This document shows, piece after piece, positions 36,365 to 50,009 of a DNA stretch of 64,000 nucleotides. The number at the start of each line of letters is the position of its first letter. Within the stretch, counting starts at the first letter, position 1. Source of the DNA: Strongyloides papillosus (Eukaryota; Nematoda; Chromadorea; Rhabditida; Strongyloididae). The DNA lies in the NCBI GenBank assembly GCA_005656395.1, contig SRSI01000028.1, positions 496,001 through 560,000 of the forward strand. Direction: 5' to 3'. The notes under the pieces are model-generated. The model was not told the origin of the DNA, made no database searches, and saw nothing but the letters and a program-made list of their open reading frames with translations. The translations under genes and the position numbers were made by a program.

Positions 36365-39300
36365 CTAATTGGTGTATTTGGGCTTTGATAAGGCTCTTGG
36401 TTTCAAAATACTTTTTGGCGGTTCTTTCTTAAAATCTACAGGAACGAAGTCTTTTGGCGTTTCTGATCTATGATGTAATAAAACATCAGATGATTGTTTA
36501 GGCACAGTATATTCACGATTTAGTGAAACCTTATCCGGTGCAACAAATGCCCCTTTAGAATTGGAGCTACTTAAATTTACTTTATTACCTTTTGGAACAG
36601 TTGATACTGGTGTTGTAATAATATCAGGTAAATTGAAATTTGTAAATATATCATTTCCTATTAGTGCCTTTTTGATAGTCTTCTTTTTCTCAACATTTAA
36701 AGTAGATTTCTTTTTTGTTGTTATTGTTGGTAGATCTACTTTCGAATCTTGAGCAAAAATTTCATCAAATATATTATCCTCATCACGTTGCGGAAGTTTA
36801 GGTATTTCAAAAGGATCAAAAACTTCTATAGTATTTGAAACTACCTTCTTAACAATAGGAGGTTTCTTAGTTACTTCTTTAATACTTCCTCCTTTTGGTG
36901 TCAATGTAACTTGATCATTAATTTTAGATCTAGATTTTTTACTTTCTATAGCCATTGTTTCATATTCTTTTGAAACTGGATTGTGCTAAAATATAAATTT
37001 TTAAAATATTTTATGAATGGATTTACTTACATATGTATTGTTTTCATCTAAGTTTTTTTCACTATTGAACATCTTATTTTTTAATTTTTCTTTATCGTCG
37101 ATGTCGATTTTTGTACTATTTGAAAAATCTTGATTATCTATATTTTTAATCTTTTTTATTTCCTCTGTTGGTTTTACGTCCTTAGATATTTGATTAAATA
37201 CTTCACTACCATCAGTTCCTTCATCACTTGTTACATTCTCGTTTTTTTCTTCAATTGAAAAAGACGTTTCTAGTGATATTGGAACTTTTAATGTCATCAC
37301 TTCGTTTTCCTCAATTTTCAAATCAAATGTCATTGTACTATCGGACTTTTCATCTTTCTTTAAAAATTTAGCATCAACAGTACTGATACTTAGAACATCT
37401 TTTTCTGAAAACTTATCAATGTTATTAATACTTGCTTCCAGCATTATATCGTTGACTTTTTCAAAAGTTACAGCATAATAAACTTCCTCATTCTCAGTTT
37501 GTAATGAAACTAAATCCATATTTGATTTATTACATAATTCCTCATTTTCGTCATCAGTCCCAACATTTTGTTTCTCATTATTGCTACATATATCTGCTAT
37601 AGATCCAGTCGATGATAACGATTCAGTATTAGATATCAATGGTACATCTACTTGACTATCAAATGTATCTTCTATTAAATCATTTGAATTCTTAAATGTT
37701 TCCTTCTCTACACCTTTGCAATTTTCTATGTCTGATGAAACAAAAGTATTCGATAGAGGATTATTCTTGCAATTATTTTCAATTGATTCTAACTTTTCCT
37801 TATAGTAGTCGACACGATTTTGAAGTAAAACATTTGTATCAGCGATTTCTTTATTTGCTCTTAATAATGCATCATTATCAAGCATTTTTGTACTAAGTTT
37901 TGCCGCTAAAATCGAGATTTTCATTTTGATACCGATAGGAACAGATGATAAGAGCTCTGGTGCTATAAAAGACAAGCTTTGTAAGGTAATGTTAGGAAAA
38001 GACAGTAAAAATAAAAGACAGCTTAGAAATAAACAAAAATATAACAATAAGTGCAAAAATGTTAAAAAATCAAAAATTAAACCTGACAGTTTTACAGACA
38101 CCAAAGTTTAACAGATAATAAAGATAATACTTACGAATAATAGTCATTGCTGACTCCGCAACTGTTTTCTGTATTTCCTCAATTCCTTTTTCCTCCAGTA
38201 ACTGCATTGTAAGACGGTTGATTTGTTCCTCAGCTGCCTTTAGTTTTTCTTCAAATGACATACGACAATCGTGTTCAATTTTGTAAAAACTTTCCCAACT
38301 CCTGTTATTTTCGCATAATCTATCTTCAAGATGACGAATTTTATTATTCAATTCATCGATATGTGGAGAAATTGCATTAGCAATGGTATTATCATTGATT
38401 TCTTTGGATGGAATCAATTCAATCAACTGTACAACTGCTTTTGCAATATTAATCATGGATGGATAATCAACTTCAGGTAATGTTGGAAAAGGTCTATTCA
38501 TTAAAGATTCTAGGGTAACAGAGACACGATCAACAAACTCACGTAAATCGTTTATTAACATTTCTGAGTCCGACAGAATTGTTTCATACACCTCTTTTGA
38601 TATCATTGAGTCTCCATTGCCTTGTCCATCATTCAAATGCTGTTCAAATTTTTCTCTCTAAAAAAATTATAACTATTATCACCAATTAAACATACCTTTA
38701 GTTTTTCCTTTTCAATCTCTAATTTTAATAATTGTTCATGGTGTCTTGATAATTCTTGGTCCTTAATAATAAGTTCTTGATTAACTTTACATAGTTGTTC
38801 TTTAAGGCAGTTTATTTCTTTAGAAATTTTTTTATTATCATACTCCAACTTTTTAATTCTCTCTTTCATATCATTTTCTTTTGTCTCGTGTTCTAATCTT
38901 TCATCCTCGTAAACTTCTATTTGTTGTTCCAATTGTTCAATTTTATCTGAATATGAGTTAGCCTGTATATTTAGCCCGTTTATTTGAGTTTGCATGAAAT
39001 TTATTTGCGAAATTAAATCTTGTGCTTTATGATCTAATATCGAAATATCCTTTGCTAGTTTTTCACAATTTTTGCAAACTAAAGTATTTTTATTATCCAT
39101 CTTACGACAGTTATTAATCGAAGTTTGTTTTTGTATCAACTCAGTGTCAACAATGTTTCTACTGATAATACCAACCTCCTTTATCTTATCCTCTAGACCA
39201 CGTATAATTATATCCTTTTCTTCTAATTTTTTGGTTATAAAATCCGTATAAAGTTTGCCATCATTGATAATTTGTACCTGACTATCAAAATTTGCTTTAA

Positions 39301-41150
39301 GTGAATTGTATGATTCTTGAAGTTCCAAAGCATATCTCTTGTATTCGGACAACTCATGTAACAATTGATCTGTTGTAGGAGAAACTCCTTGTACTTCAAC
39401 ATTTTGTGAACCCTGTTGAAATGTATTATTTTTTTGTACCTTTAAAATTTCAATCTCTCTTCTTTTCTCCTCTAATTGTGCTTGTAAAATGTTACATAAA
39501 GTATATTTTTCAATGAATTGTTCCTCAAGTTTTCGGTTTTGTTCAGTTAAACTATCAATTTTTGGTTCAAATATTGTCTCAATTCTAGTTTTATAATCTG
39601 CATTATCTTTCTCCAATTTTCTCATACATAAATCATACCTATTTAACTCATCTTTTGTATGTGATAATGTTTTTGACAACTCCGAACATTCAGAAATCTT
39701 TCCTTGTAGTGTTCGAGTATAGATTTCTTCTGCATCTTTAAGTTCGCTCTCAATTTTATGTTTCTCCTCAAGTATCCCTCTGTTTTCACTTTTTAAATTA
39801 TTAACTGTAATTTCATGTTCTTTTACCTGGTTCTTTAATTCTTTAATTTTATCTTCTGACCGACTCGTTGCCGCTATTGCAACAATATCTAATTGTTCGT
39901 TAAACTGTTTCTTCATCGCATCAATTTTTGTTTCTTCTTTCTTATAAATTTCAGCAATTGCCTCCTCATGTTCTTTATTTAGTAATTCTATCTCTTCCTT
40001 ATGCTTTTGAAGAAGTCTTTCTTTTTCACTTTTATATTCTTGAGCAATCCTTTCAATGTATTCCTTATTTTCAGTTGTCATAGCAGATAATTTTTCTTGC
40101 AAAACACTTTCATTCATCAAATACGCTCTTTCCCTATCTGTAAATTCTTCTTTCATATCATTAATAGTTATATTTAAATTTTTATTTTCAAGTTCAAACT
40201 TTTTCAATTGATTTTGTTGTTTTTCAATTTCTTTAACTTGGTCAATTACTTGGTCCTGAAAAAATTTCAAATCGATTTCCAAGGCATATATTGTATCTCG
40301 AAGTTGTTTAACGTTATTTTCAAGAGATTCTTTTTCTGTTTTTGTATTCTCCAAATTTTTTAAAATGTTATTGTATCTCTTCTCAACTTGTCTAAGTTTA
40401 GCTTTACATAAATATACATCAAGCTCCATATCTTTTGAAGTAGAACTCATTTGAACCTGTTTTTGGAGTTCCTTTTGTAAACCAACTAAACGTAACTCTA
40501 GAATCTCTTTATCTTGAACAAGAATACTAACCATATCCACATACTCTTTTATCTTCATGTCATAAGAATCTAACAAAACAACTGTATCTTTCAATCTCGA
40601 ATTTTCTTCTTCTATCTCTTCCATTTCTTCTTTTAATTTATCATACAACTCTAAAGTTTCATCTAATTTCTGTTTAACCTCACTATCACATTGATCTTTG
40701 AGTGATAAGTGTCTTTTTAATAATTTTATCTCTTGAGTTAACTCTACACGTGAACAATCTGACATACGTATTGAATTTTTTAATTGCAAATTTTCCTTCT
40801 CATAAGCATTCTTCACTTCGGTAAATTTTTTCTTTAACTTATCAAGTTTTTCCAACGTCTCTTTATTTTGAATTGCTGCGTTATCATATGCACTTTTTAC
40901 CTCCTCAATATATAATTTAACATTCTCTAAACCTGGTTGATTTAGTAGTCTTTCTGACACTCCAGCTGCAATAATACTCCTATTTGGATCAAATTGTATT
41001 GAGACTCTTTTATTTGTACGTGATTTCCCAGCTGATGGTGATGACGACTATAGTTAAAAAAACAGCATCAAATTAAAAGAATTATTAACTTACCTTAGGT
41101 TGAGAATTTAATGATACTTCCATATCTGAAACTGTCGTTGTATCATCCAT
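36365..41150 (-). CDS. Large coiled-coil protein, 1494 residues
   Basis: Five exons, 41150-41094, 41047-38696, 38657-38135, 37962-37031 and 36985-36365, in frame throughout. I do not recognise a named family. Seen: a short Ser/Arg-rich N-terminus (SPSAGKSRTNKRVSIQFDP); an almost unbroken heptad coiled coil from about residue 45 to 800, rich in Glu, Lys and Leu and including a CxxC (VCKNCEKLA); a non-coiled segment with FPTLPEVDYPSMINIA; a further short helix (about 900-960); an acidic Ser/Asp/Glu-rich stretch (about 1040-1290); and a basic, Pro/Lys-rich C-terminus (KKPPIVKKVV, EPPKSILKPRALSKPKYTN). The design suits a centrosome, kinetochore or Golgi scaffold, but that rests on architecture only. 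Coiled-coil similarity to myosin-like proteins would be uninformative. Confidence 0.75.
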
Positions 41151-41493
41151 ATTTAAATTTAGCCTAATATTTTACCAGCCTGATCTATAATAAATAATTT
41201 AAAAACATATAATAATTAGATTTATGGAAGATATCCTATAATTCACACGTGTCGCGAAATACAAACGAACATAGTAGAATTCCGAAGAAGAAAAGTGGAG
41301 ATATGTATATGGTCAAAAAAGTAATAATAAAATGAATAGAATAATATAAAATTTTTTTATGTATTAAAGAATTAAATAAACGTGCTGTCCATGCATATCC
41401 CTAAAGTATCTAACTGAAAATAAAAAATATAAAGATTTTATCACAAAAAAAAGTATTAACATGACTTTTATCTGAATTGTTGATAAAATACTT

Positions 41494-41677
41494 ATGACAA
41501 AATGGTGGCATAATAATCAAAAAAAATTTTATGAAAATTATTATAATGCTAGTTCAAGCCGTCAAAAAAAAACACTTGGAGGAATTCTTCTTAAGATCCC
41601 TACTGAAACATGGTAACACAAAAAGTATAAGAAAATCTTTTTAACAATCATATTTTAGCATAGTAAAAAGTAGCTGA
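41494..41677 (+). CDS. Possible small two-exon gene
   Basis: A 40-codon ORF (41494-41616) has unusually mixed composition for this DNA (MTKWWHNNQKKFYENYYNAS, then RQKKTLGGILLKIPTETW). Just before its stop is a donor GTAACA at 41613, and 46 bases on is an acceptor TATTTTAG (41658), a normal intron size here. The splice gives 46 residues ending CIVKSS. No family is recognised. Weak; it could be a chance ORF in the 5' region shared by the flanking divergent genes. Confidence 0.28.
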
Positions 41678-43984
41678 CAACGTAAAGCCTTCAGAAGACA
41701 AGAAAAGTTATTCTTATTCGTGTAACTATAGAAATAGTTTTTATTTAAAAAAATTGTAATCATTTAAATAATAGAAATAGCGCAAGGTTTTATATTTTAA
41801 AAAAAGAAATATTATATATTTGAAATTATAAATTTATACATATATCATTAAAAAAAGAAAAAATAATAAATTGGTAGGTTTTAACTAAACAAATGGCATT
41901 TACTTTTTATAAAACTATATCAAGTACATGAAATAATATTTTTAAAATTGTAAGTGTAATTTATAGCTTACTTTTTTGAAAAATAAAGTTTATGAATTAT
42001 TATTATATTATTTTAGAAATAATTGATATAAACTTCATATCAATCATAATGTGTTTGGATATAGTACTGTTTATTAATGATCTCGAATAATATGTAAAAG
42101 TTTATATAAATATTACCGTTTTATTATTCACAAATGAAAAATTTTAATCTAATCTTTTATCATGCCCCAATGAACTTCTTATAAATTATCTGTATTTTAA
42201 GTTTTATTTTATTTAAATTTTATTTTAATTTTACAGAATAACATTTCATTTATATCTGTATGTATTCTAAAAGTAGTATAATTTAATAATTATTAAAATA
42301 TGCCGTAAAATACTTATTATAGTTAAAAAAATTAATTAAAGTTAAAAAAACTTTTATTTTATAATTTGTTTCAAATCTGTACTCCTTAAAGTCAACGAAG
42401 ATATTTTTGTAACATTCTTAAATTCTTATTAATTAAAATATTCATAAATAAATCCTTATTATCATTCTTGTTTCCATAAACCATTAGTTGGAAGTTATAA
42501 TCTCAACAAAAGAAAGGAAAAAAATATTTGTGTGTTTTAAATAAAATATTATGTAACATTAACTTTAAAATATAACTTTCTAATATTTATATATATAATA
42601 AAAATATTTATATTAAACTTTTCTAAGAGTAATTTATATGTATATATATTCACATATATATGACAATTGTTAATGCGCTTAAAAATAATAAATAACTATT
42701 TTTGATATTATATGTCAATATGTAAACGGTATTTCATTTGAAAAGATAATAATTTATAATTATTCAAAATTTAATTCAACTTTACAGTAATTTGTGTATA
42801 TACTTTATATGTGCAATTCTAACAAATTTCAATCTTAAATATTGTTTTTATATTCTTAGAAATTGTTTCAATCAGCCAAAAAACATCTGTAATTATTAGT
42901 TTCATATTGATTCTATTTTCTTTTTATAAAAAAAAATAATTTTTAATTTAACAATAGAGAAAACTTTTTATTGAGAAATCATTTTTATAAATTAAATACA
43001 TCTTCTACATAACTTTTAATTTCATTTATTATTCATATTTTTCAATTCGTGCTTATTAACTTTTTATTACATTGATTATAATATATAAAATTATTTTATA
43101 AAAAAATGAAAAAGTTATTAAATAATTATTTAACTTTTTAAAATTATAGATAAAAAAAGATATGTAGACAAAATGATAATTATAATCATACTACAAGATA
43201 TTTGTATTAAATTATTTCTTATTATAATTAATTTATGGTAAAATTTGAAACACTTTATGAGATATTTAATATTAATTAATTCATATATTATCTTTAAATA
43301 TATTAATTACCTACAAAATGCTTTTCTATATTATTTACACTTGTAATTTATATATTTGAATTTATACATAAAATGTATTTTTTATATACTATCAATGCAA
43401 AAGAACTATTATGAAAAGTGTATTCTTAAAAAATGATATACATAAAAGTATAAATGAAGTAGAGTAGTATGAAACGCGCATTATTTTTTATGATTTAGAA
43501 AAGTATTTTTAATATTAAATGTTTTTTTTTGCCCTATGACATAAAATATTATTAAATTAACTTAATAACACATAAATTTAACTCATTAAATAATCTTTTT
43601 ATAATAAAAAAATTCTTTCTTTTTAATTTTTTAAGTATTACATATATATCACAATATTTAAGAACTTTTACTTCTAAATATAATAAATTTTGATAATTAT
43701 AATGTTTTGCTTTATCTATCAACAAAAATAGATTACATTTATATGTTGTATACAGGATAAAATTGTTATAAAAGAAATGTATTTTCATAAATATAAATTT
43801 TTATATGTTGAACAATATATTCATATTGTAAAAAATGTTAAAAAGCTATTATACAGATTAAAACTCAAAATATTTATATTTACCCTATAATTTAAAAGTA
43901 ATTTTCCATACAAAAAAATAATTATTTATTTATCTTCTATCTCATTAATTTAATTATATAAATTTTTTTTACATATAATTAGAA
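41678..43984. other. Intergenic between divergent genes
   Basis: A+T-rich; no gene supported. It must contain the promoter of the ammonium transporter (+). The ORF at 43552-43788 (minus) is low-complexity. Confidence 0.5.
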
Positions 43985-43999
43985 GTGTCATATTTAACA

Positions 44000-45958
44000 A
44001 TGGAACCTTCTTACGCATTCCCTCATTGGACTAAAAATCAATTTTATGGTGAAAATGATACAAAAGCATTCCAAGATGATGGTGTGTGGTTGATATCATG
44101 CTCATTTACTATCTTTACAATGACATCAGGATTTGGTTTATTAGAATCAGGGAGAGTTTCATCAAAGGATGAAGTTAATATAATGGTTAAAAATGTTATA
44201 GATGTTGTATTTGGCGGTCTATCATATTGGTGTTTTGGTTTTGGATTTACATTTGGTGATTTATGGCCAAATCCAATCATAGGTTTAGGTAAATTTTTTT
44301 ATGATCCTGAGGATGATTATGAACCATCACATCAAGCATGGAGTTACGCAACTTTTTTCTTTCAAATGTCTTTTGCCACAACCACCTCAACAATTGTCTC
44401 AGGTAAGTAAATATGCCTATTTCAAATATTATTTTTTTTTAATTTTATTATTTCTTTAAGCTGCTATGGCTGAAAGGATACGTCTACGACCATATATAAT
44501 TGTGACATTTTTTATGACTATTATACACTCTATCTCAGCTCATTGGGTATGGTCAGAACATGGATTTTTAAAAAAATTAGGTGTCGTTGATTCTGCAGGA
44601 TGTTCTGTGGTACATCTAGCTGGTGGTGTTGCTGGTTTAGTATCAACTATATATCTTAAACCAAGAGTAGGAAGATTTGGTGAAAAAGGTGGACATAGTA
44701 TGAGTAATCCAACAAATGCTTTATTGGGTACATTTATGTTATGGTGGGGATGGTTAGGTTTTAATACAGGTTCTGCGTATGGAATTGCAAATGGTAAATG
44801 GAGACTTGCAGCACGTTCTGCTATGGTTACAATATTAAGTTCTATTGGTGGTGGGTGTACTGCCTTAATTGTATCATTACTTACAACAAAAAAATGTGAA
44901 GTTGATTTACTTATTGATGGATTATTAGCATCACTTGTTTCAACAACAGCAAGTTGTTTATGTGTCCGACCAATGCAATCTCTATTAATTGGATCTATTG
45001 GAAGTGCTCTTGCTATTTCATCATATCCGTTAATTGAAAAATTTGAAATTGATGATCCTGTTGGTGTAATACCTGTTCATGTTATTGGATCAACGTGGGG
45101 AATGATTTGTGTAGGGATATTTGCACAAGATGATAGATTTGGACAATCTCAAACTAATGGCCAGTCGGGACTTTTATATAATGGTGGAATTAAATTACTA
45201 GGAATACAAGCTTTAGCTATAATTGTTATCTTCATATGGAGTGGTAGTGCCACTCTAATAATTCTACTGGTAACTTTTTTAAATTATTTACTTTAAAAAA
45301 TAATAATTGCACTTTCTTTTAGATACTCAGTAGAACTAAATTAGGTGTAAGATTATCAAAGTATGAGGAACAATTAGGTGCTGATTTAGTTGAACATGGA
45401 TTGGCTGGACATAATATAGCAAAATATAGTGTAGAAAAAAAATTAAGTGCAAAAATGGTATCAATTTTAGTTAGCGTTTTTGTTCGATGGAAAAGGTTAG
45501 TAAAGAAAAAAAGAGAACAAAAAAATAAAAATGCTCAAGATATGGTAAGAAAAAGTGGTGGTAATGACTCTCAAAAGCACATTAATGGATATCCACCTTC
45601 TATTACAGGTTCAAGGAATACTAAAATACAAAGTCTTAAGAGTGAAAATTCAAACAATGTATCCCAACAAAATAATTTTAACAATGGTAATGAATTTAAA
45701 ATTATTGAGAGGGCAAATGTTAAAAATAATAATTTAAAAAATTCATCATCCGTGGTATTTCGAGAAAGTAATGACATAGAATCTCAGAAGAAACACAATG
45801 AATCTTTTAATAATAATGCAAAAAATAAATACTTTAATCAATTTTGCGCAAACAAGATATTTCCAACTGATACGCGGTATTTATCTCCATCTTCTAGAAA
45901 TGATATTTCAAATGAAAGGATGGAAATTTTCGAATTAAAAGTTCAAAATGATAAATAA
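44000..45958 (+). CDS. Ammonium transporter (AMT family)
   Basis: Three exons, 44000-44402, 44461-45269 and 45323-45958; 615 residues. AMT proteins conduct ammonium/ammonia across the plasma membrane. The ATG at 44000 is chosen because it is the first in frame behind an acceptor-like ATAATTAG (43981-43982). Seen: an extracellular N-terminus; TM1 [37 protein letters not shown]; exon 2 starting in the TM after [18 protein letters not shown]; the two pore histidines in [14 protein letters not shown] and [34 protein letters not shown]; and GSATLIILL before exon 3. About eleven TM segments are expected. The tail of about 200 residues is cytoplasmic, basic then Asn/Ser/Lys-rich, longer than in many family members. 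C. elegans has four paralogues (amt-1 to -4); I cannot say which this matches. Confidence 0.92.
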
Positions 45959-46171
45959 TAAATATAGTTTTTTAAAAAGTTTACAAGCAATAAAAAATAT
46001 TTTAACACAATTATTTTTATCATCTAAATATATGTAAATGAATATACATGCGTATATATTAATTAATTAGTTATAGTTACATTAAAAAATTTAATATTAA
46101 CGAGAAAATTGAAATTTAATATTTAAATTGTAAAAAACAAAACCCGTTTAACTAGATTTTAAATGTAATTA

Positions 46172-47082
46172 CTATACAATTTGATAATTTTTGTGAAATC
46201 TATCTACTTTTGATCTCCTCTCTGATCCACTATTAGGACGACTGGGTCGTCTTCTTAAACTTTTTGTACGTTTCTAAAAATAGTATATTTATAAAAAAAA
46301 TGTAAGAAAAATTATGACATACAGCGACTCTTCCAACAGCTTGATATTTTGTTGAATTAGAAACCCAATAATGACATATAATTACAGCTGTTAATATAAA
46401 ACAAACACCAACTAAAACTGATCCTAGAAGCATCATACCACTAAGACCGTTAACAATTCCTGTACGTTCTTTCATTTTACTTAAATGATCTAACCATACT
46501 CCTGTTGTTATAACGGCTAGTAGATTACCAACAGCTGATATGATACACATTAATAACCACATAATTAACATTGTTTTCCAACGGAATCTTAATAATTAGT
46601 GCGCATATTATATTATATTTTTGAAGGGAAGAGAAATTATTTACCTATGAACTGCACCTAAACCCATACCACCTGTAAATATTCCAACTAACGCAGCTAC
46701 AATATTCATATGACAAGTTCCTTGATAAGCAGCTTCCTTTTCAAAACCAGGACATGTCATACCATGAACAAGAAAGCACGTTGATATAAATATTTCAGCT
46801 TTACATAAATGAAGCATTATTTGAACATATTCTGTATGTTGAAAACCTGATCTTTGCATAACTGTATATGTTTTATAACGACGTCGTGTTGTATTTGACT
46901 CCAAATATATTTCATCTTCATCATCAGAACTCTAAATATATATTTAAAAACAAAAAAATAATTTATATTTACTTTTTTTAGATTATAAAAAGTTTAAAAC
47001 ATACAATTTGACTACTATTTTTATTTTCTTGTGTCATAATTGGTGTATTTGAATCGTTGGCTGAGCGTGTAAAAGTAAACAT
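46172..47082 (-). CDS. Predicted multi-pass (probably four-TM) membrane protein
   Basis: Four exons, 47082-47005, 46931-46645, 46587-46323 and 46273-46172, in frame, 243 residues. Seen: a polar N-terminus with an acidic patch (SSDDEDEIYLE) and RRRYKTY; a first hydrophobic segment about residues 65-90 (AEIFISTCFLVHG) followed by a Cys-containing loop; MNIVAALVGIFTGGMGLGAV; MLIMWLLMCIISAVGNLLAVI; and MLLGSVLVGVCFILTAVIIC; then a very basic tail (KRTKSLRRRPSRPNSGSERR). Four segments with short loops resemble small tetraspan/claudin-like or TMEM proteins, but the claudin W-GLW-C-C signature is not visible. Function unknown. It is convergent with the ammonium transporter, with stops about 210 bases apart. 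Confidence 0.7.
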
Positions 47083-48324
47083 TTATAAAATAAAAATTAA
47101 ATTCCTGATTTGAAATATTGTATTAGAAAAATAAAAAAGTGTATTTATATCTATTTAATATTAAAGTAGTATAAAAAAATCTTTTCTTTTGTTATAACGA
47201 ACAAAAATATAGTAAGAGAAAAATGATGATAATAAACTTTATATAAATGAAGACTTGACTATTACCTAAAGTTTATTATTTGTTACTATAAGTGATAAAA
47301 TCTAAATATTATAAAATATTGTATATCATTAATGGTAAAGAAAAAGTGTTTGTTAAACTTGAATTACCCAAATATAGTCTTTTGTATGAATCTTTACTAC
47401 TTAAAGTGTATAAAATATATTGGAATGAAATAATTTGATAAAATGACCGATTTACAGTGAAAAAGAATATAAGAAATGTCTTTATAATAAAATTTGGCGA
47501 TTTGTCTTTGACAGTAAAAAAAAAGAAAAATATATGCAGTTTAATGTAAAATAAGTTTTATGCACTTCATTATTTTATATTGTTTAAAACAATATAAATA
47601 TTTCTAAAAGATTTAAAAGTGTTTTTGTAGCATTATGCCATGAGAACAATTTTATTATACATACATTACAATTGATTTTATAATGTTATCATGTAATTTT
47701 TGTTTAGAATGATGATAAAATAAATAAAATTTTATTATTAACAACTAATCATTACATAGATATGTGTATAAATATTTAATAATTTCTAATGATATATATT
47801 AACTTTGAATGTAACAGTTAATTAACTAAAAATAACTTTTTTATATAAATATATAAGAAAAATAAAAGTTTGTGATATATAGGTATATGTTTGTTATTAA
47901 AAATGATGTATAATAAATGTATAAACATTCATTACAATTTGCTCCATTTATCGGATTCACTTGCATGTCCTTGTAGTACTTTATTTGTTAAGGTCACCCC
48001 ATTATGAGGTCAACATTTTTGCTTTTATAATTTTATTATTATTTTTATAAAATAAAAATATTTGATTATAAATATCTTAATATCATTAAAAAAATACTTC
48101 CTATTTTGAGTATCAATAAAAAAAATAAATGATTAAATAATATTAGTATTTATCATATCAAATTAAGACATTTTGACATTTTACTTCAACCTCTTTTTGA
48201 CATGTACATACATTAAAAAATAGACAGTAACAGATGATATTTTTGCCAATAATTTAAAAGTTAAGAGGTTGGTAAGTTTAGTAATTTTATAAATAAAAGT
48301 TACAATTTTATATCATTATTAACC
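47083..48324. other. Intergenic between divergent genes
   Basis: About 1.2 kb. Mostly A+T-rich, with one GC-richer patch at about 47936-48016 (GGTCACCCC and GAGGTCAAC within it), which may be regulatory for the peptide gene at 48325. Confidence 0.45.
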
Positions 48325-48665
48325 ATGCTTGTGTCCATAAAAATTTCTCCGATTCTTTTTTTGCTATTTATTAACTTTAATTATATTTTATTGTATGGTG
48401 TTAATGAATATGGAAATAATAGAAATTTTGTAAGTTATTAATGACCATTTTTTTGAATAGAAAAACTTTTCATTTACAGAATCAAATACATTTTACGCAA
48501 AGGAGTATTAATACAATAAAAAAATTATTTCACAACAATAAATACAATAATTTGGATCTTATTAAAAAAAAATACTCATATTTTCCAATGCACAATATGG
48601 AACGAAGAAACTTAAGAAGATATGGATGTCGTTTTAAATTTTGTAGAATTATTGAAGCACCATAA
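48325..48665 (+). CDS. Neuropeptide precursor candidate with a disulfide-ring peptide
   Basis: Two exons, 48325-48429 and 48480-48665, with a 50-base GTAAGT...TTTACAG intron in phase 0; 96 residues. Seen: a signal peptide (MLVSIKISPILFLLFINFNY) and a Lys/Asn-rich propeptide. The C-terminus carries dibasic sites, MERRNLRR, followed by YGCRFKFCRIIEAP to the stop. Cleavage after the last Arg pair would release a 14-residue peptide with a four-residue Cys ring (C-RFKF-C). The ring recalls other short cyclic neuropeptides, such as CNMamide (C-x-F-K-x-C), urotensin-like and elevenin/SNET-like peptides; kinship is inference. There is no C-terminal Gly for amidation. A likely alternative is an unrelated small secreted protein. 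Confidence 0.65.
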
Positions 48666-50009
48666 AAATTCTGTTGAATTTTATTATAAAATTAACATTA
48701 AAAAGACAAAAAGAAAAGTTATCTCTCATGAATTTTATTTGTAAGCAGCAAAAAAAAACTAAATAAAAAAAGTTGGCCGTTGATGACAATAAATTTGATA
48801 AACATTTTATGAAGAAGTATAGATTAATAGCTATTTTGGTAGTTTTAAAAATATTACATATAAGTTTCAATAAAATATTTTTGCTAAGCATAATTTATTA
48901 TTATCTTTTTTTTTACAAAGTTTTTATTTTTACCAATTATATATTAAGATAAAAATATCTGAGTTTTTTGTTTTTGAAAAATATAAGTTCATGAATAATA
49001 TATTTTTCTATTAACCTAAAAGAAAAAAATAAGCATAGATCTATGTAAACTATAGTCATTTGATATACCCAATAAATTTCTATATTATGCAGCTAATTTT
49101 GTTGCAATTTTTCCGCATATGAAAATTTAAGCAATAATTAAAATTTATTAAAATAATTTTCTATTTTTATGAGATCATTCTTATATTAAAAATTAAGTTG
49201 TTTCATACAATACATTCTAAAATATAAGGTTATAAATTAATTTTAAGTAAAATTATAAATGCTTTTATAAAGACCATCTATAACATATCAATGTATTTTT
49301 ATTAATATGTTTCAATAGTTTTGATTTTTAAAAATTATATTTTCTTATGATATTATTTTCATCCAATAGACCAACTGTTTTTTAATACTTTCTTTAAAGA
49401 TAATTTTTAAGAATCAAACTTATAATGGTTATATAATAGTATGCTTTTTTGTTCAAGGTAAAAAATATGGCTTTAAAGATTTAAATTTAAAATAAATTTA
49501 AAAAAAGAGCAAATACTAAAATAATATTTTTAATTAAAAATACTTTATTTGGTTAAATAATAAGCGCTTTTCGCTATTAGTAATGGGGAATTTTTAAAAT
49601 TCTTAACTAATTGTTGTTAGTAGATTGTTTAAAAGATAAGTTTTTGTTAAGGCGTTTACAACTTTACATAAAATTGGCTTCTTATAATATCCTTTATAAT
49701 GTATTATTAAAAACAAGTTAAACTTTAAGATGAGCATAATATCATATAAAAATATTAAAATTAAATCAAAGTTTCACTTTTTCAAAATGTCAAACATATG
49801 TTTTTTTGTTAAAAAACAACAATATCTATGAAACAACATAATATTTTCATCGTTTACAACATTTTTTTGTCGTTTGGTATAAATAAAATTGTAGTAAAAT
49901 TTAATTTTTTCAACAAGTAAAATATCTTTTCACATTTAAACAAGATGAAAATCGATCTTCTATTATTTTTGTGTTTTTAGTTAGAATTTTTAGGATATTA
50001 ATATTTATT
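48666..50009. other. Intergenic between convergent genes
   Basis: A+T-rich. The ORF at 48649-48891 (minus) is low-complexity and overlaps the 3' end of the peptide gene. Nothing else supported. Confidence 0.5.
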
